64,000 nt of DNA. It comes from CAVYHX01 sp963768415. Its GTDB lineage: Bacteria > Pseudomonadota > Gammaproteobacteria > UBA9214. The notes below the pieces were generated by a model. It was not told where the DNA came from, did not search any database, and saw only the letters and a program-made list of their open reading frames with translations. Within the stretch, counting starts at the first letter, position 1; the number at the start of each line of letters is the position of its first letter. The position numbers and the translations under genes are program-made. The DNA lies in contig CAVYHX010000007.1 of the NCBI GenBank assembly GCA_963768415.1, forward strand, positions 1 to 64,000, read 5' to 3'. Below, in pieces: positions 9,387 through 18,207 of the stretch.

Positions 9387-10316
9387 CTGAAGCACAACCG
9401 CCGACCGATCCTGACACCGACCGCGTCCTCGCGGCCCTGCTGCAGCAGCTGAGGGAGCGCCACCACGGCGCGGTCAACAGTATCCTGCTCTACGGGTCGT
9501 GCCTGCGCGGCGGCGACATTTTCGACGGCCTGGTCGACCTGTACCTGATCTGCGACAGCTACGGGTCGGCCTATGCCGGCCACGGTCTTGCCCTGATCAA
9601 CTGGCTGCTGCCGCCGAATGTGTTTTATGCCGAGCTCGTGCACGAGGGCAAGACGCTGCGCAGCAAGTACGCGCTTATCTCCACCGCGGATTTCCGCCGT
9701 GGCTGCTCGACCCGCTGGTTTGAATCCTATATCTGGGGGCGCTTCGCCCAACCCGTCCGGATCGTCTACTGCCGGGACCGGTCCAGTCGCGATACCGTTG
9801 AGCAGTGCCTGTTGCAGGCGGGTCGCACCTTCCTGCAGCGCGCACTGCCCCGTTTGCCGGCATCCGGTCCGGTGTTCGACCTGTGGCGGGGCGCGCTGGC
9901 GCTCAGTTACGGTACCGAGCTGCGCACCGAGCGCAGTGGCCGTGCCGCAGAGCTGGTGCAGGCTATCGCTCGGGCATTTTGAAACCGTGACCCGCCAGCT
10001 CCAGGGTACGCTCGATTTTCCTTTCAGCGTCTACGAGCTTGAACAGACACTGCATTACCGGGCCGATGTCCCCGGCTACCGACGAGCGTCAGGCAGGCTC
10101 GGCTGGCTCCTGCGGCGGGTGTACGGCAAGTTGATGTCGGTATTGCGACTGCTGAAGGGCCTGTTTACCTTCGATGGTGGCATCGATTATGTGGTATGGA
10201 AGTTGGCCAGGCACTCCGGGCAGGAGGTGGTCGTTCCGGACAGGGTGCGCCGCTTCCCGCTGCTGTTCATGTGGGGCTTTTTCTGGCGGCTCTACCGGCG
10301 GGGTGTGTTCAGGTGA
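9383..10316 (+). CDS. Nucleotidyltransferase-fold protein, one frameshift
   Basis: About 310 aa after joining frames at the T-run near 9977-9981. The segment NSILLYGSCLRGGDIFDG followed by VDLYLICDSYG resembles the GS...D helix-turn of the polymerase-beta-type nucleotidyltransferases, but only one clear catalytic Asp (VDLYLI) is visible instead of the usual D-x-D pair. The C-terminal third is basic and hydrophobic (RLGWLLRRVYGKLM; LLFMWGFFWRLYRR), which suggests membrane association. GTG 9383 overlaps the lipid-kinase stop. An enzyme transferring a nucleotide or headgroup to a phosphorylated lipid would fit the context; this is inference. The family is not one I can name. Confidence 0.55.
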
Positions 10317-10383
10317 GCAGTAGAAAATACGGCGAGTTTATTCTATAGTTCCGCTCCCCCGTTCCATGTTCCCTGGCCGTTTT

Positions 10384-11261
10384 ATGAAGCATTGCGTTTT
10401 CATCCAGACCAACCACAAGCAGATCACCGGCGCGATCGTTGCCGAGCATGCCTTGCGCCGTTACTCCAGCAACAATGACAAGTTCGATGTGCAGATCATC
10501 GACAGCCGTGATTACCCGTTCTTCGCCGCCCACGAGGGCCAGGAGTACTTGCGGGACGGTGTCAAGCGGATCTGGTTGAATGACGACCTGCAGTCCTTTA
10601 CCCCCACCCGCTTCATGCCGCCCAAACTGATGGGTTACGAGGGCCGAGCGGTGGTCATCGACCCGGACATCTTCGCCGCGGCCGATGTCTGGGAGCTGCT
10701 GAGCCGGGACATGCAGGGCAAGGCCATCATGTGCCGCATGCGCTCCGGCCCCAAGGGCCTGGTGGATCGCTGTATGGCCAGCAGTGTGATGCTGCTGGAC
10801 TGCGCCAGGCTCAGGCACTGGGACGTGGAGCGCAAGTTCGAGGCCATGTTCGACTTCACCCAGGACTACCAGCCCTGGATCTGCCTGAAGGATGAACCGC
10901 GCGACTCGATCGGCTTCTTCGAGCGCGAGTGGAACGATTTCGACAAGTTCACGCCTGCGACCAAGATGCTGCACACCACCCGGCGCAAGACCCAACCCTG
11001 GAAAACCGGCCTGCCCACGGACTGGCGTCCGGCCGAGCGCTTCCGCCTGTTCCCCCCGCCGCCTGGGTGATGCGCGCACGGCGCAAGCTGTTCGGTGAAT
11101 ACGCCTTTTTGGGTAATTACAAGCAGCACCCGGACAAGAACCAGGAGAACTTCTTCTTCGGCCTGCTAAAGGAGTGCCTGGAGCAGGGCAAGATCACGAA
11201 GATTTCCTGCGCTAGGAAATGGCGCAGAACCATGTTCGCCACGACGCCCTGGAAGTGGTAG
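10384..11261 (+). CDS. Hypothetical protein, glycosyltransferase-like, paralogue 1 (two frameshifts and a nonsense codon)
   Basis: The protein begins MKHCVFIQTNHKQITGAIVA and is highly similar to the gene at 12460-13336: shared blocks include WLNDDLQSFTP, PPKLMGYEGRAVVIDPD, SVMLLDCARL, LLHTTRR and TQPWKTGL. The early HTNHKQ segment and the VVIDPDIFA acidic motif, comparable to a DxD, recall nucleotide-sugar enzymes of the GT8 type, but I cannot confirm it. Lesions are a C-run shift near 11052-11057, another near 11205, and TAG at the place where the paralogue has an acidic codon. Read through these, the end would extend to about 11326 and overlap the ELM1 gene. It could be an inactive duplicate or an error-rich stretch. 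Confidence 0.55.
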
Positions 11262-11300
11262 CGCGGACCCCCGAACTGCCACCGGCTCCCCGGCACCCGC

Positions 11301-12368
11301 TCAGCTCGATCTCAGCAGCTGCCTGACCCGGGCGGCCGTATTCGCCAGCTCCGTGTCCTTTGCGACCGGGGGCGGTACCGGGGTGCTCTCACCCAGCCAG
11401 TTGGCGCGCTGGCTGTCTATCAGCGACTGTTGTATCCGGGCCACATCCCGGCGCATACGGCGCGGCCCGAAGCGCATTGCGAAGCGGTGGCTGAGGGGCT
11501 TGTAGCGGTAGTTGTGCCGCAGGCGCCACCAGAGCGCGTCGCCGTCCCCCATGTCGAATATGAGCAGTGGCTTGTTCGTGGATGACGCCTCCGCCAGCAT
11601 CGACATGCTTTCACCGGTGACCACAAACATATCCGCCAGCGCCAGCAGACCAGCATAGGGATTGTTTCCGCCCTTGCCGAAGCGGTAACAGTAATGGGGC
11701 ACCGAGATTTGCTCCAGCAATGCGTCGGTGGCTCCCTCCGGGGTGCGCGGGCTGTTGGATATCAGCAGTGAACCCCCGTGCTCCCGGGCCAGCCGGTCGC
11801 ACTGAAGCCCCAGTTGCCTTGCCTTGGCCGGGGTGAAGACGAAGCGGCCGCTGTCGCCGCCGACCAGCACCGCGATCCATGGCCGCGGTAATTCCTGCCA
11901 AAGGGGGCCGAAGGCGTGGCCGGCTTGCTGCAGTTCCGCGGGCAGCAGGCGGTGCAGGGGTAATTGGTTGTGCAGGATGTTGTGCCGCCGGGGCAGGAAA
12001 TACTGCGGGGTCGTCACTATCAGGTCGAAACTGTCCAGGGGAGCCCAGGGTCGGCCGATATGCACCAGCCGGGAGTGCCCCGCAGACTGGCGTTGAATCC
12101 AGTGCGCCACGGGTTCGTTGCGGCGCCCGGCCGTGATGACCAATTCCGGCCAGGGGGGGGGCAGGGCACTGGAGCGGGTTGCGTTGATGCCCGCGAGGCT
12201 GGCGCGGGATCCCAGGTGCACCAGCAACTCCCAGGGTTGGGCGACGATATGCTTTTCCTGCGTGGGATAGCCCAGCTCTGCTGCCAGCGCGCGTACCTGG
12301 GCATTATCCCCGGCTTTACGCCCCAGCAGACACCAGACTAACGGCTGCGTCACAGATATTTCCTCCAA
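11301..12368 (-). CDS. ELM1/GtrOC1-family putative glycosyltransferase
   Basis: A 355-aa protein of the 'mitochondrial fission ELM1' family, which in bacteria is a GT-B-fold putative glycosyltransferase. Typical features are the N-terminal LLGRKAGDNAQVRALAAELG, the central ELVITAGRRNEPVAHWI, IAVLVGGDSGRFVF, and the donor-site block FVVTGESMSMLAEASSTNKP, which has the GESxSM signature. The frame is intact. It lies opposite to, and between, two paralogous plus-strand genes, so it was probably captured or inverted inside a duplication. A role in sugar transfer to the lipid made by the neighbouring kinase operon is plausible but not shown by the sequence. Confidence 0.8.
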   Translation of the reverse strand: MEEISVTQPLVWCLLGRKAGDNAQVRALAAELGYPTQEKHIVAQPWELLVHLGSRASLAGINATRSSALPPPWPELVITAGRRNEPVAHWIQRQSAGHSRLVHIGRPWAPLDSFDLIVTTPQYFLPRRHNILHNQLPLHRLLPAELQQAGHAFGPLWQELPRPWIAVLVGGDSGRFVFTPAKARQLGLQCDRLAREHGGSLLISNSPRTPEGATDALLEQISVPHYCYRFGKGGNNPYAGLLALADMFVVTGESMSMLAEASSTNKPLLIFDMGDGDALWWRLRHNYRYKPLSHRFAMRFGPRRMRRDVARIQQSLIDSQRANWLGESTPVPPPVAKDTELANTAARVRQLLRSS

Positions 12369-12459
12369 TGCCTCGACACGAGAACATGTCGGCTACGGAG
12401 TTTAACAATAACGCCGCTCCCGGTAGACTAGCCATACTTCAACATCGAGATGAAATAGC

Positions 12460-13336
12460 GTGAAACCAACAGTTTTCATACACACCAACCACAAGCAACG
12501 CCTCGGCGCGCTTGTCAGCCGATATTCCCTCAGGCGAAATTCCGCGCATGCGGAGAAATTTGACATACAGCTTAATCGAGACCCGTGATTTTCCCGTTAT
12601 GCAGGAAAGGGAAGGTCAACTGTATATGCGCGATGGTGACATGCGACCCTGGTTGAATGACGACCTGCAATCCTTCACGCCGCTGCGCTTTGCGCCGCCC
12701 CAATTGATGGGCTACGAGGGCCGCGCCGTCGTCATCGATCCTGACGTCTTCGCCGTCGGTGATATCTGGGAGTTGCTCGAGCGCGACATGGATGGCAAGG
12801 CGATTATGTGTCGGCGCAAGGGGCACAAGGCCGCCTATGCCACAAGTGTCATGCTCCTGGATTGCGCGAAGCTGACTCACTGGCAGTTCGAGCGGGACTT
12901 CGAGGAAATGTTTGAGCCGGTGAAGCGGGACTATATGGACTGGATTTCTCTAAAGCTGGAGGACCCGGCCACCATCGGCCTGTTAGAGAACGAGTGGAAT
13001 GATTTCGACCGGCTCACCGAGGACACCAGGTTGTTACACAATACCAAGCGCATGACCCAGCCCTGGAAAACCGGTCTCAAGGTGGACTTTCGCCCGGCCG
13101 ACAGAATACAGCTGTTCCCCCCTCGCCACTGGTTGCGTCGCGCTCGCCGAGCCCTGTTCGGCGACTATCGGTTTGCCGGCAAGTACAAGCCGCACCCCGA
13201 TCCTAACCAGGAAAAGTTCTTCTTCAAGCTGGTCAGCGAGTGCCTGCGAGAGGGAGAGATTTCCGAACAGCAATTGCGCGATGAAATTGCCAGCGGGCAT
13301 GTGCGCCGGGATGCTTTTGACCTGATCGGTGCTTGA
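12460..13336 (+). CDS. Hypothetical protein, glycosyltransferase-like, paralogue 2 (one frameshift)
   Basis: About 292 aa. It starts at GTG 12460 with KPTVFIHTNHKQRLGALVS, directly comparable to paralogue 1. A single shift near 12573-12577 separates the first 38 residues from the rest (IETRDFPVM onward). Shared features are WLNDDLQSFTP, QLMGYEGRAVVIDPD, TSVMLLDCAKL and TQPWKTGLK. The C-terminus is intact (SEQQLRDEIASGHVRRDAFD), where paralogue 1 has a stop. No signal peptide or membrane span is evident, so it is probably cytoplasmic. This is likely the functional copy. The protein family is not one I can name with certainty. Confidence 0.6.
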
Positions 13337-13471
13337 GCCGGCCGGCTCATAGCCTTCGGCCCATCAGTGCCTTGTGGCGCCCGATCCGGCACTGTCCGCA
13401 GACCGGGTCTCAGCTCACAGCCGGTTGCCCACCGGGATATCGTGAAACAGCATTCAGCGTTCAAAACATGG

Positions 13472-13791
13472 TCAGTGTACTCGAGGACGGGGAACTGGTG
13501 CTGGACAACCGCGCGAGCGGTTTAAACAGGCACTTGGCGTCAAACACCTGTTCTACCCCGATCGGCGCATCGAGACACTTGCCGATGACGAGGGGGATCG
13601 CCTTTCTGATGCTGGCGCCGCATCTACGGGCGTGGGCAGATGCAAATGGAAAATGCGTACATGGGTTTTCCAACACAAAGCCCTGCACTGGTCATTGGAA
13701 CGAGCTTGGCCACCGGCCGGGCGGGGAGCTCATGACTTCGCGGGTCTGCCACGATCTCAACGGGAGACTACAATCTGCACTGCAGGACTAG
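13472..13791 (+). pseudogene. C-terminal remnant of an SGNH-hydrolase-like gene
   Basis: The frame ending at 13791 reads FLMLAPHLRAWADANGKCVH and then GHWNELGHRPGGELM, which matches the last part of SGNH hydrolases, where the catalytic His sits shortly before a GH turn. Upstream, QALGVKHLFYPDRRIETLAD is readable in another frame (about 13530-13590), so two compensating shifts lie near 13525 and 13595. The N-terminal GDS block and most of the domain are missing. An intact SGNH gene follows at 14088, so this may be the residue of a sibling lost by deletion. The 130 bases between this and the preceding gene have no clear coding signal. Confidence 0.5.
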
Positions 13792-13829
13792 CGCGTTGCT
13801 TTTGGCGCTGAAGCTGCGCGGCAGCTTGC

Positions 13830-13858
13830 TTGACAACGTTTTTCGCAATGCCTATAGT
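13830..13858 (+). promoter_or_regulatory. Predicted sigma-70 promoter
   Basis: TTGACA at 13830-13835 and TATAGT at 13853-13858 are separated by exactly 17 bases, a near-consensus housekeeping promoter. Transcription would start near 13865 and run into the SGNH hydrolase at 14088, giving an untranslated leader of about 220 bases. I see no riboswitch pattern in that leader. Confidence 0.6.
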
Positions 13859-14087
13859 TTTGCGCCACGCAGCATACCGGGCGCCACACAATTCAACCTG
13901 CCGGATTCCGCATCGCCGCCAGAACTGTTGCTGGCTGCAAGGAAATGCGAAGCGCCCCGGATAGCTATATCGAGCGGAACAGAGGAAACATCAGCTCGCT
14001 ACTCTGCCGTGCATTGCCCCCAGGACCCGCCCTTGTGATGCACCAGTGCGATGGGCGCCGGTGTGTGCGCTATTCAGGTAACCTTTT

Positions 14088-15377
14088 ATGAAACGCACTA
14101 CTCAAAACATCATAGGTTGGCTTGTGGTTGCCGGAATTATCCTGGGTGGACTCGAGCTCGGCCTCCGCGCCTATCCGGATATGATTCCGCTCAAGCTTCT
14201 CAAACGTTTCCACAAAGCACCACGTCTCGAGATCGCCCAGCGGAGGTCCCTGTGGAATGAGTCGCAAATGCAGGTCCTGCAGCGTGATGACGGTGGGCCG
14301 GCCCTGACACTGTTCAAACCGTACAGCAAAATCGTCTATGACTTCCACGGTAAGGATGAAAAGGGCGCGATGCTGATGGACGACCAGGGTTTCTGCAACC
14401 CGCCACGCGACCCCTATGATCGACCGCAGATTGACGTCATTGCCATCGGTGACTCCTTTACCTGGTGCGTCGTACTCAATCCACAGGCGACCTGGATCAG
14501 CCAGATCGGTGAGATTAGCGGGAACACGGTCTACAATCTTGGCCGGGGCGGCATAGGACCATACGACTATCTCCAGATACTAAAGCACTTCGGCCTGCCC
14601 AAGCAGCCCGAATATGTGATCATGAACATCTATGAGGGTAATGACCTGAGGGATTCGTTGCGCTACGCGGAGCATATCAGCGCAGCACGGCAAGGGCGCG
14701 TCCTCTACACCGACGCGTCTGACCGCAGCACACGCGAAATTGATATCGATTCCCTGATCGACTATCCGGTCATGCGTGACAGTTATGCACTGAATTTCAT
14801 TCTTGCAGCCGTTGACAAGGGCTACGAAGGGGCAAAAAACGTGGTCCTCAGTCTGACAGGGGGAGACGCGCCGCAAAGGGTCAATTTTCGCTACCGTCTG
14901 AAGTTTCCCGGCAAGTCCGTGGACTTCAACCTGCAGAATGCCGACGAGAGTGAGGTGCGTTCCGCACTGGGTCTGAAAAACGGCGACATGGATTTCTCTG
15001 CATTCGAGGGTGCCTTGTCCGGTTTCGTCGCCCTCGCGCGCGAATACGGATTCATACCGATTGTCGCGTATTCACCATCCGCCTATACCGCGTATGCAGA
15101 TTTTGTTGAATTCGAAGATGCGTCGCTCGGCGAGCTGATGCCCTGGTTCAGCCGGACACAGCGACAGTTTCTGCGCACCAAAGCCCGCGAACTCGGCTAC
15201 CGGTTTGTCGATCTGACGCCGGCCATGCAGGCTGCTGCGAACGACTTACAGGAAAAGGAACTGATTTATCACCCGATTAACGTGCACTTTACCGTAAAGG
15301 GTAATCGCATTGTCGGCGAAACTCTGGCGGATGCGATCTCGACACAACAGTCCGGATCGCCGGCCATAGTCGAATAG
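14088..15377 (+). CDS. SGNH/GDSL-family hydrolase, membrane-anchored
   Basis: A 429-aa protein with one N-terminal membrane anchor (IIGWLVVAGIILGGLELGL). The catalytic domain shows block I VIAIGDSFTWC (nucleophile Ser), the oxyanion Gly block NLGRGGIGPYDYLQ, the Asn block IMNIYEGNDL, and the final HPINVHFTVKGN with the catalytic His. Family members remove or add acyl groups on surface polysaccharides or lipids in the periplasm (AlgX/AlgJ-like). The frame is intact, unlike most of the first 13 kb. A near-consensus promoter lies about 220 bases upstream. The context of lipid kinase, ELM1 transferase and sulfotransferase debris suggests acetylation or deacetylation of an envelope glycan, which is inference. 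Confidence 0.8.
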   Translation: MKRTTQNIIGWLVVAGIILGGLELGLRAYPDMIPLKLLKRFHKAPRLEIAQRRSLWNESQMQVLQRDDGGPALTLFKPYSKIVYDFHGKDEKGAMLMDDQGFCNPPRDPYDRPQIDVIAIGDSFTWCVVLNPQATWISQIGEISGNTVYNLGRGGIGPYDYLQILKHFGLPKQPEYVIMNIYEGNDLRDSLRYAEHISAARQGRVLYTDASDRSTREIDIDSLIDYPVMRDSYALNFILAAVDKGYEGAKNVVLSLTGGDAPQRVNFRYRLKFPGKSVDFNLQNADESEVRSALGLKNGDMDFSAFEGALSGFVALAREYGFIPIVAYSPSAYTAYADFVEFEDASLGELMPWFSRTQRQFLRTKARELGYRFVDLTPAMQAAANDLQEKELIYHPINVHFTVKGNRIVGETLADAISTQQSGSPAIVE

Positions 15378-15667
15378 GCGGCAGTCATACAGCAATAGAT
15401 ACGGTTATCGGTGCCTTGCATATCCCGTGCCCTGCCGGAACCCCTGGAGGCGCTGGCTCACCCTGGCCGGCAACGCACAAATAGAGCCATCCACTGCGTT
15501 GACAGACGGCGGCAAAAGCGAATGTAAACAATGGCGATCCGGTACATGGCGGTTTGTGAACCCTGAGCGGAATTACCAGCTTCTAATTGTTTTGCCGTGC
15601 AGGAACTATTTGTGTAGTGTAGTGCCACATCATGTGATCTGCATTCTGCAGAGTAAGGAGAGGAACA
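15378..15667. other. Intergenic stretch without a recognised gene
   Basis: Almost 300 bases between the SGNH hydrolase and the DUF2934 gene. A purine-rich ribosome-binding sequence (TAAGGAGAGGAACA) ends it. I see no convincing coding frame, hairpin or repeat in the remainder. Confidence 0.5.
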
Positions 15668-15919
15668 GTGGCACTGCAAAAACACCATTCGAAACAGGCA
15701 CCAGCAGCGAAGCAAACCACAGCAGCAAAACCCGCTACAAGCGTACCGCGAGTAAAGCGTCAGCAAGCACAGGGCGATGCTCCGGAACAGCGGCATCAGA
15801 TGATCGCAATGGCGGCTTATCTCATTGCTGAACAGCGTGGCTTTCAGGGCGACATGGCGATGAATGACTGGCTGCAGGCCGAAGCGGCAGTGGACGCCAG
15901 GTTCGAAGCGCAACATTGA
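15668..15919 (+). CDS. DUF2934 domain small protein
   Basis: An 83-aa protein starting at GTG 15668, with the strong ribosome-binding sequence GGAGAGG 5 bases upstream. The N-terminal 40 residues are a low-complexity Lys/Ala/Gln-rich stretch (KHHSKQAPAAKQTTAAKPAT). The C-terminal half is the DUF2934 motif: MIAMAAYLIAEQRGFQGDMA followed by NDWLQAEAAVDARF. DUF2934 proteins are short, function unknown, and often sit near stress genes. Here Dps, OxyR and an MDR reductase lie within 2.5 kb, which fits a stress setting. The basic N-terminus could contact nucleic acid; that is a guess. Confidence 0.75.
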   Translation: MALQKHHSKQAPAAKQTTAAKPATSVPRVKRQQAQGDAPEQRHQMIAMAAYLIAEQRGFQGDMAMNDWLQAEAAVDARFEAQH

Positions 15920-16014
15920 GCGACAAAGTAGCGCTGGATCCCCCGGCTCAACCGCGGCAGTCTCCGGGGGCCGGCAGGCAGTAACCCGTGGTGCACAGTG
16001 CGAGTGCTGTGATC

Positions 16015-16255
16015 CCAGGCACCGGCTACGCAAGAGCAGATGAACAGGATATGGTGTTTGCAGGGTTCCTGCTGTTTTTCGACCCGCTGGAAGAAGGCGT
16101 ACGCAATACCATGAGCGGATTGCGCCGGCTTCGATCTGCTGACATTTGGCGTATTGCTTTATCTGGCCAGTGAGATGGCAGAGGTGTTCCGCACCGGCTG
16201 GTTCGTGGAATCATTGCTCACTGAGTTGCTCATCCTGTTCGTAATCCGCACTTAT
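16015..16255 (+). pseudogene. Remnant of a cation P-type ATPase with internal deletion
   Basis: DEQDMVFAGFLLFFDPLEEG with VRNTMSGLRRL (16039-16131) matches the segment of magnesium-type P-ATPases just before the conserved KIITGDN motif (usual form FAGFLLFFDPPKEGV). In a shifted frame the sequence jumps at once to FDLLTFGVLLYLASEMAEVF, then RTGWFVESLLTELLILFVI, which is the C-terminal membrane domain of the same family. About 300 residues, including the TGDN hinge, are missing at the joint near 16128-16133. The remainder is cut by the 3' end of the minus-strand reductase. This is a true deletion, not a base-calling artefact. Confidence 0.75.
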
Positions 16256-16261
16256 AGTTCC

Positions 16262-17251
16262 TCAGACTGTAACCACGATCTTGCCTTTCTGCCGGTTGGA
16301 TTCCATGTATCGGTGGGCTTCCACAATGGCGTCCAGGGTAAAGGTGCGATCGATGACCGGTTTCAGCTTGCCGGACTGGAGGGCGTCATGGATATACTGT
16401 TTGCCGCGGGCAAGCTTCTCGGCATCCTTGACGATCTCGAACAAGGTGTAACCGCGTACGGTCAAGCCCTTCGCGAGCGCTGTGAACAGGGGAAAGGGTG
16501 TCGGCGCCGGCGCCAGCGCACCGTACTCGAAAATTGTTGCGCCGGGGGCCGCGGCAGCGGCAAGCATTTCCAGGAAGGGGCCGGCAACGGGATCAAAAAG
16601 GATGCGCGCGCCTGTTCCGGAAGTGATTTCCATCACGCGTTCCGCCAGGTCTTCTTCGTCCGTGACGATCACGTGATCCGCGCCTGCGTCCAGAAGGAAC
16701 GGTTTCTTGTCCGCGCCGCGGGTCGTGGCAATGGCCGTTGCGCCGGCGCTTTTGGTGATCTGAATGGCGGCCAGTCCCACGCTGCTGCTGGCCGCGGTGA
16801 TGAGGACGCTGTCTTGCGCATTGGTCTGGCCGTATTCAATTAACGCGCCGAAGGCGGTCAGGTACTGCATCCAGATCGCAGCGCCCTCGACGGGCGTCAG
16901 ATTGTCGGGGTAAGGGACTGCGGCGTAAGCCGGGACGATGGCGCTCTCGCCGTAGACGCCGTACTTCCCCATCGAAAACGAGGGTATGGTGCTGACGCGA
17001 TCGCCCACTTGCAGGCCGCTGACGCCGGGTCCCACGGCATCGATTGTCCCGGCAGCTTCGTAGCCAAGTCGCGAGGGTAACTCGGGGGTTTCCAGGTACT
17101 GCCCCCGCCGGTACATGACCTCGGCACGGTTAAGGCCGATGGCCTCTACCTTCAGGCGAACCTCGCCGTCGCCGGGTTCCGTCAGGGGCATGTCCTCGAT
17201 CTTGAGTACATCGGCGTCACCGGTTGCATGAAAGCGAACGATTTTCGGCAT
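16262..17251 (-). CDS. Zinc-independent MDR-family quinone oxidoreductase/alcohol dehydrogenase
   Basis: A 329-aa medium-chain dehydrogenase/reductase. The GroES-like N-terminal domain (EVRLKVEAIGLNRAEVMYRR) has Asn in place of the zinc-ligand cysteine, so it belongs to the quinone-reductase branch. Then come LGYEAAGTIDAVGPG and the Rossmann block SVLITAASSSVGLAAIQITK for NADPH. The C-terminus has EAHRYMESNRQKGKIVVTV. ATG 17251 is the start, since it begins PKIVRFHATGDADVLKI; a GTG one codon upstream is equally possible. The gene is monocistronic and its stop lies a few bases from the ATPase remnant. The substrate is unknown; related enzymes reduce quinones and unsaturated aldehydes. Confidence 0.85.
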   Translation of the reverse strand: MPKIVRFHATGDADVLKIEDMPLTEPGDGEVRLKVEAIGLNRAEVMYRRGQYLETPELPSRLGYEAAGTIDAVGPGVSGLQVGDRVSTIPSFSMGKYGVYGESAIVPAYAAVPYPDNLTPVEGAAIWMQYLTAFGALIEYGQTNAQDSVLITAASSSVGLAAIQITKSAGATAIATTRGADKKPFLLDAGADHVIVTDEEDLAERVMEITSGTGARILFDPVAGPFLEMLAAAAAPGATIFEYGALAPAPTPFPLFTALAKGLTVRGYTLFEIVKDAEKLARGKQYIHDALQSGKLKPVIDRTFTLDAIVEAHRYMESNRQKGKIVVTV

Positions 17252-17614
17252 CACAATTCTCCTGGTTTTAGAGGGTTCGATTTACAGTGTAGTCCCTTAA
17301 CCGGACCGTAGACCGGGTGCGGATGACGCGGCCCTGAAATGCTGCAGAACCAGTACTGTAACCGGGCGGGATTTTTATTATGACTTCTCTATTGATTTCT
17401 GCAGCCAGGGCAATATATCTGCGTAATCGCATGAAGTGGCTGGCGGTGCTTTATTGGAGGGTTTCAGAAAAGGTGGGAAGGTTGGCTAGTGCCTCATTAA
17501 ATGAGCGCAGTCTTAATCCTTTCACGGTAAGCATTTCCCACTGCCCACAAAGAGAGCAGGCATAAAGCCTGCTCTTTATCCGGATGGATGTAATAAAAGT
17601 GCAGTACGACTTAC
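17252..17614. other. Intergenic stretch between reductase and Dps gene
   Basis: 363 bases that should hold the promoter of the minus-strand reductase on the left and the Dps terminator on the right. No coding frame here looks real. Confidence 0.5.
17553..17577. terminator. Hairpin terminator near the dps 3' end
   Basis: Perfect 9-bp stem AGAGCAGGC / GCCTGCTCT at 17553-17561 and 17567-17575 around the loop ATAAA, with short T-tracts on both sides (TTTAT on plus, CTTTG on minus). It lies about 40 bases beyond the Dps stop on the minus strand, so it most likely ends dps transcription. Confidence 0.55.
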
Positions 17615-18082
17615 TTATTGCGTTGCGCGCAGCATCCAGGCGGTTTTCTCGTGGACACGCATGCGGTCTGAAACCAGTGCTATGGTGGATTCATCACCAG
17701 CTTCCTGGGCGGGTGCGAGAGCCTTGCGGCATGTTTTCACTACCTTCTCATGGCCGCGGGTCAGGATTTCCACCATTTCCCTGGCCGCGGGCACACCCTC
17801 GATCTCTTTAATGGAACCCAGCTTTGCAAAAGCCTTGTAGGTTCCGGGTGCGGCGACATCCAGTGTGCGAATGCGCTCGGCAATTTCGTCTACGGCAAGC
17901 GCCAGTTCCGTATAATGTTCCTCGAACATCAGGTGTAATTCGCGAAACTGCGGCCCGGTCACATTCCAGTGAAAGTTGTGCGTTTGCAGATACAGTGTGT
18001 AGGAGTCTGCCAACAGACATTTCAAGCCTTCAGCGATCTTGATTCTATCTTTTTCCTTTATGCCGATATCTATCGTGCTCAT
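17615..18082 (-). CDS. dps: Dps-family DNA-binding ferritin-like protein
   Basis: A 155-aa protein, the normal Dps length. Residues 35-48 (THNFHWNVTGPQF) hold the ferroxidase His at the dimer interface, and FEEHYTELALAVDEIAERIR holds the acidic ferroxidase residues (Asp and Glu from the partner subunit). The C-terminal signature EKTAWMLRA is typical of the family. Dps dodecamers store iron oxidised by hydrogen peroxide and protect DNA. The gene is divergent from oxyR with a 173-base intergenic region, the classical arrangement for OxyR-controlled dps. A hairpin terminator lies downstream. Confidence 0.92.
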   Translation of the reverse strand: MSTIDIGIKEKDRIKIAEGLKCLLADSYTLYLQTHNFHWNVTGPQFRELHLMFEEHYTELALAVDEIAERIRTLDVAAPGTYKAFAKLGSIKEIEGVPAAREMVEILTRGHEKVVKTCRKALAPAQEAGDESTIALVSDRMRVHEKTAWMLRATQ

Positions 18083-18185
18083 CGTGATGTCTCCTTGTGT
18101 ATAAGTATGTTGTGGTTTTGCATTTCGCGATCTTTTGTTCGGGCTTCGATCTTGTTCGTGGGTTCACTGTACCCCAGGTTTATTG

Positions 18186-18207
18186 ATAAATAAAATCGTT
18201 TGTTTAT
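18186..18207. promoter_or_regulatory. Candidate operator in dps/oxyR intergenic region
   Basis: An inverted repeat with 9-base arms ATAAATAAA and TTTGTTTAT (one mismatch) separated by ATCG. It lies about 50 bases before the oxyR start, inside an AT-rich patch. It is a candidate regulator-binding site, most simply for OxyR. It is not a clear match to the classical four-ATAG OxyR consensus. Confidence 0.4.

Noticed and set aside
13333..13470. Coding continuation upstream of the SGNH remnant
   Set aside because: The open frame here has no similarity to the SGNH fold and no start signal.
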